From an uncultured Pelagibacteraceae bacterium (GTDB lineage: Bacteria > Pseudomonadota > Alphaproteobacteria > Pelagibacterales > Pelagibacteraceae), in NCBI GenBank assembly GCA_902615715.1, contig CACMQA010000006.1:1-41923 (forward strand): a stretch of 41,923 nt of DNA. Direction: 5' to 3'. Each line of letters opens with the position of its first letter. Within the stretch, counting starts at the first letter, position 1. Shown here in pieces: positions 27,401 through 35,483 of this stretch. A program made the position numbers and the translations under genes. The notes under the pieces were generated by a model. It saw only the letters and a list, made by a program, of their open reading frames with translations. It was not told where the DNA came from and made no database searches.

Positions 27401-28803
27401 TAGTCTAAATTTTTAACTATATCTTCTGTCATTTTTTTTGCATCTGCAAACAACATTAAAGTATTATCTCTATAAAAGAGTTCATTATCTATACCAGCAT
27501 ACCCTGGTGACAAACTTCTTTTAACAAATAAAACAGATTTACATTTTTCAACATCAAGCACGGGCATTCCAAATATTGGACTTTTTGGGTCTGTTTTTGC
27601 TACCGGATTTGTTACGTCGTTTGCTCCAATTACAAATGCAACATCAGAATTAGCAAAATCGTTATTTATATCTTCTAATTCAAAAACTTCATCGTAAGGA
27701 ACATTTGCTTCAGCTAATAAAACGTTCATATGACCAGGCATTCTTCCAGCTACAGGGTGTATTGCGTAAGTAACTTTAATGTCATTTTTTTTTAATTTAT
27801 CTACCATCTCTCGAAGAGCATGTTGAGCTTGGGCTACGGCCATACCGTACCCTGGAACTATAATTACAGATGAGGCATTTTTCATTAAAAAAGCTGCATC
27901 CTCTGCATTACCACTTTTAACTGGCTTTTGATCTTTCTTTTCTTTTTTATCATCGGTAGAACTGTCTGCTCCAAAACCACCTAGAATTACACTTACAAAA
28001 GACCTGTTCATTGCTTTACACATTATATATGAAAGTATTGCTCCTGAGGATCCGACAAGCGCACCTGTTATAATCAAAGCAGTATTTTCTAATGTAAAAC
28101 CTATTCCAGCCGCGGCCCACCCAGAATAGGAATTAAGCATTGAAATTACTACAGGCATATCTGCTCCTCCAATAGGAATAATTAATAAAACTCCAACAAG
28201 AAATGAGATTATAATTACAGTCCAGAAAATATTTGAAGACTGAGTTTTACATAGATAAAAAATTAAAACAAAAATACCTATTCCAAGTATCAAATTTAAA
28301 ATATGCTGACCACTAAATATAATAGGAGCACCAGACATTATTCCTCTTAACTTTAAAAAAGCGATTATAGAACCTGAAAAAGTTATCGCTCCTACTGCCG
28401 CTCCAATAGACATTTCAATAAGGCTTGCTAATTTTATATCACCAATATTTCCTAGATTAAAAACTGCGGGATTTAAAAAAGCCGCTATTGCAACAAAAAC
28501 TGCCGCTAAACCTACTAAACTGTGAAAACCAGCTACTAATTCTGGCATTGCTGTCATCGGAATTTTAATAGCTATAAAAGCGCCGATCGCTCCACCGATA
28601 ACTAAAAATATTATTACATAAACTAAAGAAGTTGAAAAATTTCCAATTGATAGGAATGTCACTACGATTGCGATTATCATTCCCGCAATTCCAAAGTAGT
28701 TCCCTTGTCTAGATGTATCTGGTGATGATAATCCTCTAAGCGCAAGAATAAATAATATTCCAGATACTAAATAAAAAATTGCTGCTAGATTAGCTGAGAT
28801 CAT
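27400..28803 (-). CDS. pntB: Proton-translocating NAD(P) transhydrogenase subunit beta
   Basis: A 467-residue membrane protein: about nine transmembrane helices over the first 270 residues, then the NADP(H)-binding dIII domain. dIII landmarks are VIIVPGYGMAVAQAQHAL, YAIHPVAGRMPGHMNVLLAE, DVAFVIGANDVTNP and the C-terminal KRSLSPGYAGIDNELFY. The enzyme uses the proton gradient to make NADPH. It overlaps pntAB by 4 bp. The alpha subunit is split into two genes, the usual alphaproteobacterial three-gene form. Confidence 0.97.
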   Translation of the reverse strand: MISANLAAIFYLVSGILFILALRGLSSPDTSRQGNYFGIAGMIIAIVVTFLSIGNFSTSLVYVIIFLVIGGAIGAFIAIKIPMTAMPELVAGFHSLVGLAAVFVAIAAFLNPAVFNLGNIGDIKLASLIEMSIGAAVGAITFSGSIIAFLKLRGIMSGAPIIFSGQHILNLILGIGIFVLIFYLCKTQSSNIFWTVIIISFLVGVLLIIPIGGADMPVVISMLNSYSGWAAAGIGFTLENTALIITGALVGSSGAILSYIMCKAMNRSFVSVILGGFGADSSTDDKKEKKDQKPVKSGNAEDAAFLMKNASSVIIVPGYGMAVAQAQHALREMVDKLKKNDIKVTYAIHPVAGRMPGHMNVLLAEANVPYDEVFELEDINNDFANSDVAFVIGANDVTNPVAKTDPKSPIFGMPVLDVEKCKSVLFVKRSLSPGYAGIDNELFYRDNTLMLFADAKKMTEDIVKNLD

Positions 28804-29111
28804 TTCTTTTTATCTTTCTTTTTTTTGTACATTTGAAGCATTCTTTGGGTCACCAAGAAACCTCCAAAAATATTTATTGCTGCTAAAATGATAGCTATAA
28901 ATCCAAAAATACTCGACGTATTAAAAATACTCTCTGAGGTTCCTGCTAAAGCTGCAATAATAGCACCTACAATGATAACTGATGAGATTGCATTAGTTAC
29001 TGACATTAAAGGAGTATGAAGAGATGGAGTGACACTCCATACAACATAGTAACCAATAAAAATTGATAAAATAAAAATACTCAATCTAAATATAAAAGGA
29101 TCTATTTCCAT
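28800..29111 (-). CDS. pntAB: NAD(P) transhydrogenase subunit alpha, membrane part
   Basis: A 103-residue protein with three to four transmembrane helices. HTPLMSVTNAISSVIIVGA is the PntAB signature, and the Lys-rich tail faces the cytoplasm. It supplies the helices that in E. coli form the C-terminal part of PntA. Two bases separate it from pntAA, and it overlaps pntB. Confidence 0.95.
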   Translation of the reverse strand: MEIDPFIFRLSIFILSIFIGYYVVWSVTPSLHTPLMSVTNAISSVIIVGAIIAALAGTSESIFNTSSIFGFIAIILAAINIFGGFLVTQRMLQMYKKKKDKKK

Positions 29112-29113
29112 GG

Positions 29114-30208
29114 TTAAACTTTTTTAATTAATGATTTATCTATTATTTCGTCCTCTAAATTAATATTAAAATCTTTCTTCTCTTTACTATACAAGTTACG
29201 TATGAAACTAAATAAGTTTTTGGCATATAAGCTTGAGGCAGTAAGTGGTAAGCTATTCATCAAACTTTTGACACCTATTATCTTTATACCATCAACTGAA
29301 TTAATCTTGCCTGCTTCTGAAAATGCAGAGTTTCCTCCTTGTTCTGCTGCTAAATCATAAACAATAGACCCAGGTTTCATTAGTTTTACTAAATCTTCAG
29401 ATAATATTCTTGGCGCGGGTTTTCCGGGAATTAATGCGGTGCATATTACTATGTCATTTTTTTTAAGAGCCTCTCTCATCATTTCAGCTTGTTTTTTTTT
29501 ATACTGGTCAGATACCTCTTTTGCATATCCGCCTTCAGTTTCCATATCTTCATTTTGTTCAACTGTTAAAAATTTTCCACCTAAACTTTCTACTTGCTCT
29601 TTTGATGCAGATCTTACATCTGTTGCTGAAACGATCGCTCCTAACCTTTTTGCGGTAGCGATTGCTTGTAAACCTGCTACACCTGCTCCAATAACTAAAA
29701 CTTTAGCTGCTGGTACAGTACCTGCAGCTGTCATCATCATGGGAACAGCTTTCTCAAATTCTGCAACACAATCAACTACTGCTCTATATCCAGCTAAATT
29801 AGATTGAGAAGATAAAACATCCATTGATTGAGCTCTTGTTATTCTGGGTAATAATTCTAAAGAAAAAGGCTTAATCTTTTTGTTAATCATTTTACTAATT
29901 TGGTTTTTATTTTTTGATGGATTAAGCATACCAATTATAATTGTATTATCTTTCAAAATTCCAATTTCATCTTCAGAAGGACAATTAACTTTTGTAATCA
30001 AGTGACTGGAGTTTAATACATCTTGTGGTGATACTTTAACCTCAACTCCAATATCATTATATTCACTGTCATCAATTCCAAGGTGAAGTGCATATCCTTT
30101 TTCAACACATACTTTTAATCCAAGCCCTATAATATTTTTTGCAGACTCTGGAGTAATTGAAATTCTTTTTTCTAATGTTGTATTTTCTTTAATTGAACCA
30201 ACTATCAT
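29114..30208 (-). CDS. pntAA: NAD(P) transhydrogenase subunit alpha, NAD-binding part
   Basis: A 364-residue soluble subunit with an alanine-dehydrogenase-like fold that binds NAD(H). MIVGSIKENTTLEKRISITPE at the N-terminus, the Rossmann motif VLVIGAGVAGLQAIATAKRLGA, the mobile-loop region and TALIPGKPAPRILSEDLV are in place. It follows the aa3-subunit-IV-like peptide gene after 18 bp with no clear ribosome-binding site. Confidence 0.96.
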   Translation of the reverse strand: MIVGSIKENTTLEKRISITPESAKNIIGLGLKVCVEKGYALHLGIDDSEYNDIGVEVKVSPQDVLNSSHLITKVNCPSEDEIGILKDNTIIIGMLNPSKNKNQISKMINKKIKPFSLELLPRITRAQSMDVLSSQSNLAGYRAVVDCVAEFEKAVPMMMTAAGTVPAAKVLVIGAGVAGLQAIATAKRLGAIVSATDVRSASKEQVESLGGKFLTVEQNEDMETEGGYAKEVSDQYKKKQAEMMREALKKNDIVICTALIPGKPAPRILSEDLVKLMKPGSIVYDLAAEQGGNSAFSEAGKINSVDGIKIIGVKSLMNSLPLTASSLYAKNLFSFIRNLYSKEKKDFNINLEDEIIDKSLIKKV

Positions 30209-30226
30209 TTTATTTATTTTTAGATG

Positions 30227-30337
30227 TTAAAGTAATGTTAATGCTAATATTACTAATATTACAATAACTGCAATTGTTCCCCACAATACAAACTTTGTAA
30301 AACCATTGTACGTTTTCTTGAAATCGTTATCGCTCAT
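30227..30337 (-). CDS. aa3-type cytochrome c oxidase subunit IV-like small membrane protein
   Basis: A 36-residue protein: MSDNDFKKTYNGFTKFVLWG, then a single hydrophobic helix to the end. The TYxGFxKF stretch directly before one transmembrane helix is the pattern of the bacterial aa3 oxidase subunit IV family (COX_aa3_subIV). That subunit is a tiny single-helix peptide of cytochrome c oxidase in Paracoccus and Rhodobacter. It starts two bases after the rpmJ stop and ends 18 bp before pntAA. I recall this peptide beside pntAA in other alphaproteobacteria, far from cox genes, so a link with the transhydrogenase is equally thinkable. Confidence 0.75.
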   Translation of the reverse strand: MSDNDFKKTYNGFTKFVLWGTIAVIVILVILALTLL

Positions 30338-30339
30338 CT

Positions 30340-30465
30340 TTAACCCTGACGAGCTTTAAATTTTGGGTTTTTCTTATTTATTACGTACAGCTTTCCCTTG
30401 CGCTTCACCAGCTTAGAGTTTAAATCTCTTTTTTTTAATGATTTGAGTGAACTTGCTATTTTCAT
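30340..30465 (-). CDS. rpmJ: Ribosomal protein bL36, zinc-free type
   Basis: A 41-residue protein beginning [18 protein letters not shown] and ending in the conserved NPKFKARQG. The Cys/His zinc ligands of classical bL36 are missing, as in most alphaproteobacteria. The ATG lies 14 bases after the 3' end of 5S rRNA, in a pure A/T spacer without ribosome-binding site or terminator, so its mRNA probably arises from the 5S transcript. The next gene starts two bases after its stop. Confidence 0.93.
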   Translation of the reverse strand: MKIASSLKSLKKRDLNSKLVKRKGKLYVINKKNPKFKARQG

Positions 30466-30479
30466 AATTTAAAATTTAA

Positions 30480-30595
<116 letters not shown>

Positions 30596-30600
30596 AGGAT

Positions 30601-30629
30601 CTTATATTATTTTTAAAATATTATGTAAA
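30601..30629 (-). promoter_or_regulatory. Promoter of the isolated 5S rRNA gene
   Basis: On the minus strand TTTACA (30624-30629) and TATAAG (30601-30606) are separated by exactly 17 bp; each box matches the sigma-70 consensus at 5 of 6 positions. Transcription would start within a few bases of position 30595, the mature 5' end of 5S rRNA. The quality of the boxes, ideal spacing and exact placement make this the best promoter in the window. It would also serve rpmJ, the subunit IV-like gene, pnt and tal. Confidence 0.7.
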
Positions 30630-30685
30630 TAGTAAAAGAAGCTTTATTTAGTCTATCTAAACCCCTCAATAGTTGATTTATTTTT

Positions 30686-30760
30686 TGGTGGGCGTGATAA
30701 GAATTGAACTTATGACCTCTACGATGTCAACGTAGCGTTCTACCACTGAACTACACGCCC
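30686..30760 (-). tRNA. tRNA-Val, anticodon GAC
   Basis: A 75-nt cloverleaf with encoded CCA. All stems pair perfectly: acceptor GGGCGTG/CACGCCC, D stem GTTC/GAAC, anticodon stem CTACG/CGTAG with loop TTGACAT (anticodon at 30726-30728 on the plus strand), and T stem ATAAG/CTTAT. It marks the edge of the variable region. The upstream glycosyltransferase gene runs ten bases into it, and 90 bp separate it from 5S rRNA. Confidence 0.97.
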
Positions 30761-31539
30761 AATATTTTTAAAAAATTTTTTAATCTTAATTTAAATAAAA
30801 GAATTTTAATATTTATAAGTGAAATTCCAAGTTTCTTATACCTTTTGTTATTATTTTTGATCCAATAATTTAATTCATTTATATAGACTCCTAGCTTCTT
30901 TTTAGAAAGATTATTTTCATGATCTCTATAAAAAGCTAAAGGTTTTTGTATACAACCTATATTGTAATCACAGCTTAATTTTACAAAAAAGTCAAAATCT
31001 CCAATAATATTTGTTTTTTCATCAAATAAAATATTTTCGAAAATCTTTTTTTTTATACAAGCCGTAAGAATACCAATCGAATATTTTTTTAACAAATCTT
31101 TTACAATTTTACCCTCAGGTAAATTATAATTATTTTGAATATATTTTGTATTATCTTTTTTAATTGTATAAAAATTTGAATAAACCATTTCAAAGTTTCT
31201 ATTATTTTCTAAAAAATTTACTTGTTCCTCGATTTTGTTTCTCTCCCAATAGTCATCAGTATCAAGAAAACATATATATTTACCCTTGGCTTTTTGAATT
31301 GCTTCATTTCTTGCATGATATAAATTTATAAATTTTTCAGATTTAAATACTTTAATCCTCTTATCATTGAAGGACTCAACAATTTCCAAACTATTATCAT
31401 CTGAAACATTGTCAAAGAAAATTAATTCCCAATTTTTGAAAGATTGATTAATTATACTATCAATACTCTGCTTCAAAAAAGTTTCTCCATTATGACAATT
31501 CATAATTATACTTACAATTAAACTGTTATCTTTCATCAT
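30751..31539 (-). CDS. Family 2 glycosyltransferase
   Basis: A 262-residue GT-A enzyme. VSIIMNCHNGETFLKQSIDS and WELIFFDNVSDDNS form the nucleotide-sugar site, and CFLDTDDYW (DxD-type, about residues 91-98) the metal site; YSIGILTACIKK and FDEKTNIIGDFDFF fit the acceptor region. Substrate unknown; a CDP-6-deoxyhexose from the neighbouring genes is a reasonable guess. The TAG stop is made of nucleotides 8-10 of tRNA-Val, so the last three residues are encoded partly by the tRNA. This suggests that the gene end was set by recombination at the edge of the variable region. It overlaps the next gene upstream by 14 bp. Confidence 0.9.
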   Translation of the reverse strand: MMKDNSLIVSIIMNCHNGETFLKQSIDSIINQSFKNWELIFFDNVSDDNSLEIVESFNDKRIKVFKSEKFINLYHARNEAIQKAKGKYICFLDTDDYWERNKIEEQVNFLENNRNFEMVYSNFYTIKKDNTKYIQNNYNLPEGKIVKDLLKKYSIGILTACIKKKIFENILFDEKTNIIGDFDFFVKLSCDYNIGCIQKPLAFYRDHENNLSKKKLGVYINELNYWIKNNNKRYKKLGISLINIKILLFKLRLKNFLKILGV

Positions 31540-32425
31540 AGGATTTTATTGTTTTTTTTAGGCCATCACTAAGCTTAATTTTTGGTTGCCAATTAAAATA
31601 TTTTTTAACTTTTTTAATTGAGGGATATAAATTCATAATTTCATCCTTTCTCATTTTAATAGATCCTAGTTCTGGATTACCTGAATTTGTAATAGTTTTA
31701 ATTTTTTTAATTACATCTTTTACATAAATAGGTTTGCCACTGCCAACATTGAAAATTTCACATCTAATTTTTTTAAGCTGCAAAATTTTTTTAATTAAAT
31801 CAACGAAATCTTTAATATAGATAAAATCTCTTTTTTGAACACCAGATGTACATTTAAAACTTTTATTTTTAAGGCATGAGTCAATCGTTTGAGGGATCAA
31901 TCTATTTAACTTTTGTTTTGGCCCGTACACTTGGTAAGGTCGCAAAATTATATATGGAATTTTATATTCTTTATTAATTTTTTCTAAATATTTTGACGCT
32001 TTTAATTTTGATGATCCATACCAACTTTTAGGATTACATTTTCTTATTTCTTGTTGAGGTGATTTTAAATCTCCATACTCCAAACTGCTTCCAATTTGAA
32101 TAAAAGTTTGAATTTCTTTTAATTTAAAAATATCTATTAAATTTTTTGATCCAACATAATGATATAGGTCATTTTCTTTTTTTTTCGAATGATCGATATA
32201 ACCACTGAGATTTATTACGTGATCAAAATTTTTTGATAATCTTTTTTTTAAATCTTTTTTATTAATTATGTTACAAAATATATATTTTACATTTTTTACT
32301 TTTCTATCGCTTTTGGGGTTATTTTTAGATAGAGAGTACAAAAAGTATTTTTTTAAGGATAGATTTTTTAATACGTGATATCCGATAAAGCCGGTGCCAC
32401 CTACAACTAGAATTTTTTCTTTCAC
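31526..32425 (-). CDS. NAD-dependent epimerase/reductase, probably acting on a CDP-keto-sugar
   Basis: A 299-residue extended SDR protein: GGTGFIG (residues 9-15) binds NAD(P), IGSSLEYG is the catalytic Ser region, and Tyr136-Gly-Ser-Ser-Lys140 is the YxxxK pair. RPYQVYGPKQKLNRLIPQ and VQKRDFIYIKDFVDLI are typical of sugar-nucleotide members. It follows rfbF with a 4-bp overlap, the place held by the final 4-reductase or epimerase in CDP-abequose/paratose-type clusters. Because rfbH (3-dehydrase) is missing from this cluster, its product is more likely a CDP-6-deoxyhexose than a 3,6-dideoxyhexose. Confidence 0.82.
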   Translation of the reverse strand: MKEKILVVGGTGFIGYHVLKNLSLKKYFLYSLSKNNPKSDRKVKNVKYIFCNIINKKDLKKRLSKNFDHVINLSGYIDHSKKKENDLYHYVGSKNLIDIFKLKEIQTFIQIGSSLEYGDLKSPQQEIRKCNPKSWYGSSKLKASKYLEKINKEYKIPYIILRPYQVYGPKQKLNRLIPQTIDSCLKNKSFKCTSGVQKRDFIYIKDFVDLIKKILQLKKIRCEIFNVGSGKPIYVKDVIKKIKTITNSGNPELGSIKMRKDEIMNLYPSIKKVKKYFNWQPKIKLSDGLKKTIKSYDER

Positions 32426-33108
32426 TTGTATATTTTTCTCTTAATAGCTTGTTCTAAAATTTCCTTATCTCTAATTGTGTCCACACATTGCCAAAAACCA
32501 AAATGTTTATAAGCACCAAGTTTTTTTAACTTACTAAGTTTTTCGAGCGGATATTGTTCAAGCACAGTTTGCTTGCCTTTGATAAATTTAATAATTTCTG
32601 GTTCCATTACAAAAAAACCCCCATTAATCCAACCAGCATCTAATTTCGATTTTTCCTTAAAATATTTTACTGTATTTTTTGAAACTTTAATTCCTCCAAA
32701 ACGTGCGGGCGGCCTAACTGCTGTTAAAGTTGCCATATATTTATTTTTTTTATGAAAACTAAGCAATTTTTTTAAATTTACATCACAAACACCATCTCCA
32801 TAGGTCAACATAAAAGATCCTTGAATATATTTTTTTAAAAGCTTTATTCTTCCTCCAGTCATTGAATTAATGCCAGTATTTACAATTTTTATATTCAAAT
32901 TACGCATATTTTTTTTAAAATAATCTTGAATAATTTTACTTTTATATCCTCCTGCAATTAAAAAGTCGTTAAAACCATATTTCAAATAATGATTAATTAT
33001 TCTTACGATGATTGGTATTTTAACTATTTTTACCATCGGTTTTGGGATGAGCTTTGTGTATTCAGATAATCTTGATCCCTTGCCGCCAGCTAATATAATT
33101 ACTTTCAC
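32422..33108 (-). CDS. rfbF: Glucose-1-phosphate cytidylyltransferase
   Basis: Makes CDP-glucose from CTP and glucose-1-phosphate. LAGGKGSRLSEYTKLIPKPM at the N-terminus is the nucleotidyltransferase signature. The RfbF-specific MTGGRIKLLKKYI, LTYGDGVCDVN (YGDG at 103-106), LTAVRPPARFGG and DAGWINGGFFVMEPE, as well as FGFWQCVDTIRDK near the end, match CDP-glucose pyrophosphorylases. At 228 residues it is about 30 shorter than the Salmonella enzyme, with the loss spread over loops. It overlaps rfbG by 4 bp. Confidence 0.94.
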   Translation of the reverse strand: MKVIILAGGKGSRLSEYTKLIPKPMVKIVKIPIIVRIINHYLKYGFNDFLIAGGYKSKIIQDYFKKNMRNLNIKIVNTGINSMTGGRIKLLKKYIQGSFMLTYGDGVCDVNLKKLLSFHKKNKYMATLTAVRPPARFGGIKVSKNTVKYFKEKSKLDAGWINGGFFVMEPEIIKFIKGKQTVLEQYPLEKLSKLKKLGAYKHFGFWQCVDTIRDKEILEQAIKRKIYK

Positions 33109-34166
33109 AATTTTCTCTCAAATTCCTGTATTTGTTTCGATGTAAAATTTACCATATTTTTTTTTTTGTAATACATTCTATACCACTCTGCGGTCATCTT
33201 AATTGTTTCATTAAATGATAATTTGTTTGTCCAGTTTAATTTTTTTTTAGCTTTAGTAGAATTAAGTTTTAAAAGTTTAGACTCACGAAACTTCTTATTT
33301 GTATTAATATTCCATTTAAAATTTGGTAAAAATTCATACATTTCGTTCAAAACATCAATTACTCTTTTATTTTGAAAATTTTTTGGACCAAAATTAAATA
33401 CTTCTCCATGATTATTTTTATTATTTTTTAAGTTTTTTGCTAATATTAGGTAACCTTTTAATACTTCTAGTACATGTTGCCATGGTCTTGTGGAGTTTGG
33501 GCTTCTTATTGTTACTGTTTTATTTTTCGACCACGACTTTAAGCAATCTGGTATTACTCTATAATCGGACCAATCTCCTCCTCCAATTACGTTTCCTGCC
33601 CTTGCCACCCCGAGTCTTAAATTTTTTTTATTTTTATAAAAACTCTTCACGTATGATTGAATTATAAACTCAGCACAACCTTTTGAAGCACTATAAGGAT
33701 CGAAGCCACCGAGTAGATCGGTTTCTCTGTAACCTCTTAAAATTTCTAAATTTTTATAACTTTTATCACTTGTGATAATAACTACGTTACATCTTTTTTT
33801 TAAAAATTTTACACTTTCTAAGACATTACAAGTACCTATAGCATTTGACGTAAATGTATTAACAGGATCATCATAAGACTTCTTAACTAATGGTTGAGCA
33901 GCTAAATGAAATAAAAAGTCTGGTTTAAAATTATTAATAGTTTTTTTTAATTTAGCTAGATCTCTAATGTCTATTCTTTTATCTATTATATTTTTTCTAA
34001 GACTTAAGGCTTCAAACAAAGATGGTTTTGTTGGAATATCTTTAGAAACTCCACAAATTCTGGCATTTAATTGTAGCAACCAAAAAGTTAACCAAGAACC
34101 CTTGAAGCCAGTATGCCCAGTAATAAGCACCTTTTTATTTTTAAATATTTTATAAAAATCTCTCAT
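33105..34166 (-). CDS. rfbG: CDP-glucose 4,6-dehydratase
   Basis: Makes CDP-4-keto-6-deoxyglucose. A 353-residue SDR with GHTGFKGSWL (Rossmann loop, about residues 17-26), HLAAQPLVKKSYDDPVNTF, the catalytic ITSDKSYKN and DPYSASKGCAE (YxxxK), RAGNVIGGGDWSDYRVIPD and TRPWQHVLEVLKGYL, all standard RfbG wording. It is encoded directly upstream of rfbF, reversing the usual rfbF-rfbG order, with a 4-bp overlap. Downstream enzymes decide which 6-deoxysugar is formed. Confidence 0.95.
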   Translation of the reverse strand: MRDFYKIFKNKKVLITGHTGFKGSWLTFWLLQLNARICGVSKDIPTKPSLFEALSLRKNIIDKRIDIRDLAKLKKTINNFKPDFLFHLAAQPLVKKSYDDPVNTFTSNAIGTCNVLESVKFLKKRCNVVIITSDKSYKNLEILRGYRETDLLGGFDPYSASKGCAEFIIQSYVKSFYKNKKNLRLGVARAGNVIGGGDWSDYRVIPDCLKSWSKNKTVTIRSPNSTRPWQHVLEVLKGYLILAKNLKNNKNNHGEVFNFGPKNFQNKRVIDVLNEMYEFLPNFKWNINTNKKFRESKLLKLNSTKAKKKLNWTNKLSFNETIKMTAEWYRMYYKKKNMVNFTSKQIQEFERKL

Positions 34167-34169
34167 AAT

Positions 34170-35483
34170 TTAATAAATATATTTTTTATAAATTTTTGAA
34201 TTTGAATTAAATATCAATAATTTGTTTTTCTCGATTTTTTTGTATTTAAACAAATTATCTTTAATTTTTATTGTGTTTAAATATTTCCAAATTTTTTTTG
34301 AATATGATTCTAATACTGGTTTTTCACAAATGTGAAAGACCTCAAGATTTCTTTCCAGTGCTTCAATTATAGAACCAGTAGGTCCTATAAATACTGAGAA
34401 ATTATTTTTATTCTTTTTCTTATAAATCTTTTTGGCAATCGTTTTTTTTAGTAATTCTATGAGTTTAATGTGCTTTTTTGAAGAAATACAACTTGGATGA
34501 TTCCGTATTTCAAAATTTGAAAAATCTGTTTTTTTATATTCTATAAGTTCTTCAAACGAATTGATAATTTTTTTATGATCAAAAATAGTGATTGGTAAAA
34601 AAATCTTATTTTTCATACTTAATTGAACTTTTTTTTTAAATCTTGCTGATGGAAAAATCTTAATTTCATTTTTCTTCCAGCCTAGATGGGTTACAAGCGA
34701 ATATTTTTGAGACAAACTATTAGCGATAAGTTTTTTTGGATGTCCAGGTCTTTTTGCAAGATTCGATGGTAAACCAATAGGGAATGAATGTATGTACCCA
34801 ACTGTTTCAATCTGCTTGCCTTTTTCACTCGTTTTTTTAAAAATTGCATTTTGATAAGGCTGACCCTCGTAAGGCATAATTATTTTTTTTACTTCATTAA
34901 TATATTTGCCAAAATCATGATAAATATAATTTGCTAATGTTGAATAGTGGGAAAACTCTTGATTTAGAAATTTTAACTTTTTTTTATTTTTGAAAAAATT
35001 GATGAAAATATTTTTATAAAGTACTAAGCTTAATTGCTTCTTTTCATGAACAATAACTATATTACTTGAAATTTTTTTTGGTAATACATTATCTAAATAT
35101 ATTATGTACCACATTACATCTAGACAGTTTTTTGAAGATACATTTAGATGTTTATCGTAAAATTCACCATTATTATTAAAATCTTTTAGATAACCCCAAT
35201 TTACGATGATAGTTTTATAATTTTTAAAATTTATTGGGGTAATAGTTGAATATCCTCCTGACTTTAAAAGTCTAATTAAATCATTTATTGTCGCGTAGAT
35301 ATAAATTTTTAAAGACTCTATTTTATTGAAAAAAAAAAATAATCTTGAATTTCCTTTTGTGGGAGCAAAAGGACATAGATAAAAATAACCTAACAAAGAA
35401 AACTCTAATTCTGAAAATTTTTTTAATTTGAAAAAAAATTTAACCGAATTTAAAAGATTTTTTTGTAATACCTCTATTTTCAT
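34170..35483 (-). CDS. Uncharacterised surface-carbohydrate biosynthesis protein, possible GT-B glycosyltransferase
   Basis: A 437-residue soluble, Lys/Phe/Ile-rich protein that I do not recognise with certainty. Visible features are MPYEGQPYQNAIFK (about 203-216), GYIHSFPIGLP (229-239), a run resembling a GT-B linker, NHPSC (328-332) and GPTGSIIEALERN (367-379). A His-Pro followed by a Gly/Ser/Thr loop and then a Glu helix is the pattern of nucleotide-sugar binding in many GT-B capsule enzymes. The YEGQP stretch recalls surface carbohydrate proteins of the O-antigen loci of Leptospira. Position inside a tight operon (4-bp overlap upstream, 3-bp gap downstream) supports a role in the same glycan. 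Confidence 0.6.
   Translation of the reverse strand: MKIEVLQKNLLNSVKFFFKLKKFSELEFSLLGYFYLCPFAPTKGNSRLFFFFNKIESLKIYIYATINDLIRLLKSGGYSTITPINFKNYKTIIVNWGYLKDFNNNGEFYDKHLNVSSKNCLDVMWYIIYLDNVLPKKISSNIVIVHEKKQLSLVLYKNIFINFFKNKKKLKFLNQEFSHYSTLANYIYHDFGKYINEVKKIIMPYEGQPYQNAIFKKTSEKGKQIETVGYIHSFPIGLPSNLAKRPGHPKKLIANSLSQKYSLVTHLGWKKNEIKIFPSARFKKKVQLSMKNKIFLPITIFDHKKIINSFEELIEYKKTDFSNFEIRNHPSCISSKKHIKLIELLKKTIAKKIYKKKNKNNFSVFIGPTGSIIEALERNLEVFHICEKPVLESYSKKIWKYLNTIKIKDNLFKYKKIEKNKLLIFNSNSKIYKKYIY

Noticed and set aside
30597-30685. Terminator for the polysaccharide operon between tRNA-Val and 5S rRNA
   Set aside because: Only weak four- and five-pair A/T hairpins occur, without a proper T-run.
35330-35345. 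Long A or T runs in the variable region as programmed frameshift sites or sequencing breaks
   Set aside because: The reading frames stay intact across them, and such runs are common throughout this A+T-rich sequence.
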